6,472 nt of DNA. Source: Gammaproteobacteria bacterium. Lineage in GTDB: Bacteria > Pseudomonadota > Gammaproteobacteria > GCA-001735895. This document shows positions 6,362-6,472 of the stretch, piece after piece. The stretch is from assembly GCA_003231795.1 (NCBI GenBank), contig QIJI01000358.1:1-6472 (forward strand). Reading direction: 5' to 3'. Positions within the stretch are counted from its first letter, which is position 1. Every line of letters starts with the position of its first letter. The notes under the pieces were generated by a model. It did no database searches, was not told the origin of the DNA, and saw only the letters and a program-made list of their open reading frames with translations. Position numbers and translations under genes: made by a program.

Positions 6362-6472
6362 TTACAACGCCATGCCACGTGCTGTTACTGGCCACAGACA
6401 TTCCACCTTGTCGTTGCGAATGCCGACATACCAGTCGTAGATATTACAAGTAGGGTCACAGTGACCCGGGAT
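6362..6472 (-). CDS. bhcC: 3-hydroxy-D-aspartate aldolase, C-terminal fragment (5' end outside window)
   Basis: The - strand frame is open from the window edge to a TAA at 6362-6364 and encodes 36 residues: IPGHCDPTCN, then IYDWYVGIRNDKVECLWPV, then TARGMAL. The PGHCDPTCN block followed by DWYVG-x-R-N-x-K-V-E-x-x-WPV-x-ARG matches, as I recall it, the end of the BhcC/D-threonine-aldolase-like family (alanine-racemase fold, PLP plus divalent metal). In this family a C-terminal His and a nearby Cys or Asp hold the metal; here H4 with C5 and D6 of the fragment are the candidates. BhcC condenses glyoxylate and glycine to (2R,3S)-beta-hydroxyaspartate. The stop is separated from the bhcD ATG by two bases (AC), so the two are one operon in the order bhcC-bhcD. 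It is short enough to be missed by a length-based gene finder. Confidence 0.85.
   Translation of the reverse strand: MPGHCDPTCNIYDWYVGIRNDKVECLWPVTARGMAL

Noticed and set aside
6453..6467. Perfect 15-bp palindrome GGGTCACAGTGACCC upstream of bhcD, at first taken for an operator.
   Set aside because: It lies within the bhcC coding end, covering the codons for the Gly-His-Cys-Asp-Pro motif, so protein conservation explains the bases. A regulatory role cannot be excluded but has no support.
1..6472. CRISPR array, tRNA/rRNA genes, phage or toxin-antitoxin modules.
   Set aside because: No regularly spaced repeats, cloverleaf or RNA-gene sequence, or matching small gene pairs were seen in either strand.

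Overview
The window looks like chromosomal DNA of a heterotrophic proteobacterium, most likely a gammaproteobacterium and plausibly marine. The grounds are moderate base composition, ordinary proteobacterial gene style, and gene content centred on glyoxylate. No rRNA or other taxonomic marker is present, so this is inference. I see no tRNA, rRNA, CRISPR array, phage gene or transposase gene.

Layout. (1) Positions 1-377, + strand: the C-terminal end of an EamA/DMT-type membrane transporter, cut by the window start. (2) 477-2654, +: a complete malate synthase G (glcB). (3) 2640-2922: a non-coding repeat of about 250 bp with terminal inverted repeats and internal inverted homology, resembling a MITE or REP element. 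It lies exactly between two convergent genes and supplies the stop codons of both. (4) 2920-3879, -: a ketopantoate reductase (PanE/ApbA) family oxidoreductase. (5) 3880-4118: a divergent intergenic region with several operator-like inverted repeats. (6) 4119-5339, +: a divergent class V PLP-dependent aminotransferase of the alanine/serine-glyoxylate type. (7) 5365-5392: a strong bidirectional intrinsic terminator. (8) 5394-6359, -: an ornithine cyclodeaminase/mu-crystallin family reductase that I call iminosuccinate reductase (bhcD). (9) 6362-6472, -: the last 36 codons of a 3-hydroxy-D-aspartate aldolase (bhcC), running off the window and ending 2 nt before the bhcD start.

How the genes fit together. 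A bhcC-bhcD pair is the signature of the beta-hydroxyaspartate cycle. In that cycle an aspartate-glyoxylate aminotransferase (BhcA), an aldolase (BhcC), a dehydratase (BhcB) and iminosuccinate reductase (BhcD) turn two glyoxylate into one oxaloacetate without losing carbon. Malate synthase G uses the same glyoxylate with acetyl-CoA to make malate. The class V aminotransferase could make or consume glyoxylate/glycine, or could substitute for BhcA, although it does not look like the typical BhcA sequence. The window therefore appears to be the edge of a glyoxylate-assimilation locus. bhcB, and perhaps a canonical bhcA and a regulator, are predicted just beyond position 6472.
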